A DNA stretch of 64,000 bases, taken from Alkalilacustris brevis. Its GTDB lineage: Bacteria; Pseudomonadota; Alphaproteobacteria; Rhodobacterales; Rhodobacteraceae. Below the pieces are notes generated by a model. That model saw nothing but the letters and a program-made list of their open reading frames with translations. It searched no databases and had not been told where the DNA came from. The stretch lies in assembly GCF_003350345.1 (NCBI RefSeq), contig NZ_QNVJ01000097.1:46387-110386 (forward strand). Direction: 5' to 3'. Both the position numbers and the translations under genes were made by a program. This document shows, in pieces, positions 62,644-64,000 of this stretch. Position 1 is the stretch's first letter, and each line of letters starts with the position of its first letter.

Positions 62644-63825
62644 ATGAAAACCCTACTCAGCAGCACAGCGATCCTGATCCTGATGGCCGGCACCGCCATG
62701 GCCCAGGAAGGGCCTGGAAACAACGGTAACGGAAACGGTAACGGCAACAACGGCGGCAACCAGCAAGGCGCCGTGGCCGAGGCGATCTCGCAAACCAACA
62801 GCCTGAACGGCCAGCTCAACCTCAGCGGCATGACCGCCACGCTGAATGTCGTGGCCGAGGATGCCGCTGATATCGCGGGTACCGCCGCAGCCATTGGCAA
62901 TTCGCTCTCGGTCGGTGCCGAGGCGGGCGAGGCCGCGCAGGCCACCATCGAGAGCACGCAGGAGAACCAGGGCCAGATCAGCGCCCGGCTCGATGCCGAG
63001 ATCGCCGGTGCCGGCGATGTGGCTGCCACGGCTGCGGCCATTGGCAACACCGCCTCGATGTCGCTGGATGCGGGGGGGGACGGGGCGCTCGATGCGCTGA
63101 CCTCGCAGGATAATGCAGGCGCTGTGGATGCCACACTGAGCGCCGAAATGAGCGCTGTGGGCGATGTGGCCGCAACCGCTGCCGCGCTGGGCAACTCCGC
63201 CGCGCTGGAGGCCGCCGCCGGGGGCGACAGCGCCGTGGAGGCCGTGACCGACCAGACCAACACCGCCACCATCGCCGCGCGGCTGGATGCCGTGATCGAC
63301 GAGGCCGGGTCGGTTTCGGCCACGGCGGCCGGCATCGGCAACTCGCTGTCGGAAACCGTGTCGGCCGATGGCGCCGCCGCGCTCGACACCACGGCGGTGC
63401 AATCGAACACCGCCGATGTCACGGCAACGCTGAACGCCGATCTTTCCGATCTCTCGGGCGGGGTGAGCGCGACGGCAGCGGCCATCGGCAACTCGGCCTC
63501 GGGCGCGGTATCGTCGGAGGAGGAGGCCAGCGGGCTGGCCAGCCTCGACCAGACCAACACCAGCCGGATCACCGCCAGCCTGAACGGCACGCTTGACGGT
63601 GTGGGCGGTGACATCGCCATGACTGCCGCAGCCATCGGCAACTCGGCCAGCTTCAGCGTGATGGGCGGCGGTGCAACCATGCTCGACAGCACGATCAGCC
63701 AGTCGAACACCGAAGCGGTCAGCGCCACGGTGAACGCCACGATCCGCGAGGCTTCGGGCGCGGCCACGGCCACTGCCGCCGCTATCGGCAACTCGATCTC
63801 GGTGGTCAACGGGCTGACGCAGTAA
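62644..63825 (+). CDS. hfaD: repeat-rich secreted adhesin, HfaD-like
   Basis: A 393-residue protein with a signal peptide (MKTLLSSTAILILMAGTAMA), a Gly/Asn-rich segment (about residues 22-40), and seven repeats of 49-50 residues. Each carries TAAAIGNS or a close variant; the Ile-Gly-Asn codons start at about 62893, 63040, 63187, 63334, 63484, 63634 and 63784. Between them come strands such as QTNTATIAARLDA. The composition is very rich in Ala, Asn, Ser and Thr with no Cys, suited to a beta-solenoid. It lies 55 bases after the CsgG-like gene; AGAGG precedes the ATG. The name HfaD is inferred from order and repeat type. Confidence 0.75.
   Translation: MKTLLSSTAILILMAGTAMAQEGPGNNGNGNGNGNNGGNQQGAVAEAISQTNSLNGQLNLSGMTATLNVVAEDAADIAGTAAAIGNSLSVGAEAGEAAQATIESTQENQGQISARLDAEIAGAGDVAATAAAIGNTASMSLDAGGDGALDALTSQDNAGAVDATLSAEMSAVGDVAATAAALGNSAALEAAAGGDSAVEAVTDQTNTATIAARLDAVIDEAGSVSATAAGIGNSLSETVSADGAAALDTTAVQSNTADVTATLNADLSDLSGGVSATAAAIGNSASGAVSSEEEASGLASLDQTNTSRITASLNGTLDGVGGDIAMTAAAIGNSASFSVMGGGATMLDSTISQSNTEAVSATVNATIREASGAATATAAAIGNSISVVNGLTQ
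62893..63810 (+). repeat. seven 147-150-base tandem coding repeats
   Basis: The Ile/Leu-Gly-Asn anchor recurs with spacings of 147, 147, 147, 150, 150 and 150 bases. The DNA of the units is diverged while the protein motif is kept, so the array is old and under selection at the protein level. Confidence 0.8.
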
Positions 63826-63854
63826 CCGCCGCCCCCCGCAGCGCGCAAACGCAG

Positions 63855-63882
63855 AAAGGCCCGCCACCCCCGGCGGGCCTTT
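63855..63882 (+). terminator. intrinsic terminator of the holdfast-like operon
   Basis: AAAGGCCCGCC and GGCGGGCCTTT form an 11-base-pair stem around ACCCCC, beginning 30 bases after the stop codon. The A and T ends allow weak use on both strands. Confidence 0.8.
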
Positions 63883-63923
63883 GACGTAGTTGGTGCGGTT
63901 GCGCTTGATCGGATACGTTCAAG

Positions 63924-63978
63924 GCCCGGGTCGCTTACGGCCCGGGCATGCGCCCGCCCGCCCCCCAGGCGGGCGCAT
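63924..63978. other. two further hairpins at the window end
   Basis: GCCCGGG (63924-63930) pairs with CCCGGGC (63941-63947), and ATGCGCCCGCC (63948-63958) pairs with GGCGGGCGCAT (63968-63978). With the terminator at 63855 they make three stem-loops in 125 bases. No reading frame there is convincing. It may be part of a structured RNA or the terminators of a gene outside the window. Confidence 0.4.
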
Positions 63979-64000
63979 CCGCGCCCACCTCGGGCGAGCG

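Noticed and set aside
62893..63810. Regular 147-150-base repeats considered as a CRISPR array
   Set aside because: The repeats are in-frame protein-coding units with diverged DNA and no short identical repeat with unique spacers.
61287..63848. Long minus-strand open frame opposite the hfa-like genes
   Set aside because: Its regular Val/Ala/Ser text merely mirrors the repeats of the plus-strand adhesin, which has a signal peptide, ribosome site and operon context.

Overview
The window is high-GC, densely coding chromosomal DNA from an alphaproteobacterium. The gene set and gene order point to the order Rhodobacterales (Roseobacteraceae/Paracoccaceae). Supporting signs are the short alphaproteobacterial proline-tRNA ligase, an Hda-type DnaA homolog beside an AI-2E/PerM transporter, the ctaC-ctaB-ctaG-ctaE-surf1-thrC-M16 peptidase order, a Tad pilus locus, a PopZ-like protein downstream of tolC, and short dispersed intergenic repeats of a kind I associate with this order. 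I see no rRNA, tRNA, CRISPR array, prophage or intact insertion sequence.

Layout. 1-8.7 kb: a coiled-coil gene fragment, the decayed remnant of an SLC13 permease, polyphosphate metabolism (ppk1-ppx), hda, a PerM-like transporter, proS, a short ribosome hibernation factor and an ArsC/Spx-like thiol protein. 8.8-20.7 kb: a minus-strand Tad (tight adherence) pilus locus running from Flp pilin through CpaB, secretin CpaC, an OmpA-type lipoprotein, CpaE, CpaF, TadB, TadC, two TPR lipoproteins and a prepilin peptidase to an AAA+ ATPase. A lytic transglycosylase is transcribed divergently from the pilin. 22.3-29.8 kb: succinyl-CoA:3-ketoacid CoA-transferase, topA, dprA, a small membrane protein and tldD. 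30-37.5 kb: the aa3-type cytochrome c oxidase operon running into thrC, an M16 peptidase and a GNAT acetyltransferase. 37.6-44.7 kb: a Pcm-like methyltransferase, tolC, a PopZ-like gene, an unknown small gene, efp, ygfZ, two membrane proteins and ribE. 44.9-49.5 kb: capsule genes kpsS-kpsD-kpsC, which separate ribE from nrdR-ribD. 49.8-61.1 kb: nrdR-ribD, a DapA-like lyase, a luciferase-like monooxygenase, an MFS exporter, an RraA-like protein, tRNA adenosine deaminase, a UPF0173 hydrolase, a ceramidase-like membrane protein, a membrane alpha/beta hydrolase and a P1-family peptidase. 61.4-63.8 kb: a three-gene set resembling the Caulobacter holdfast-anchor operon hfaA-hfaB-hfaD, whose last product has seven 49-50-residue repeats.

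How the genes fit together. Tad pili, a capsule export and Kdo-linker module, a CsgG-like secretion channel with curli-like and repeat-rich adhesins, and a PopZ-like polar scaffold suggest a cell that attaches to surfaces, probably by one pole. That link is inference; the individual family calls rest on visible motifs. The least described items are the holdfast-like operon, the AAA+ ATPase and OmpA lipoprotein built into the Tad locus, and a dispersed repeat family that occurs several times as head-to-head inverted pairs at gene ends.
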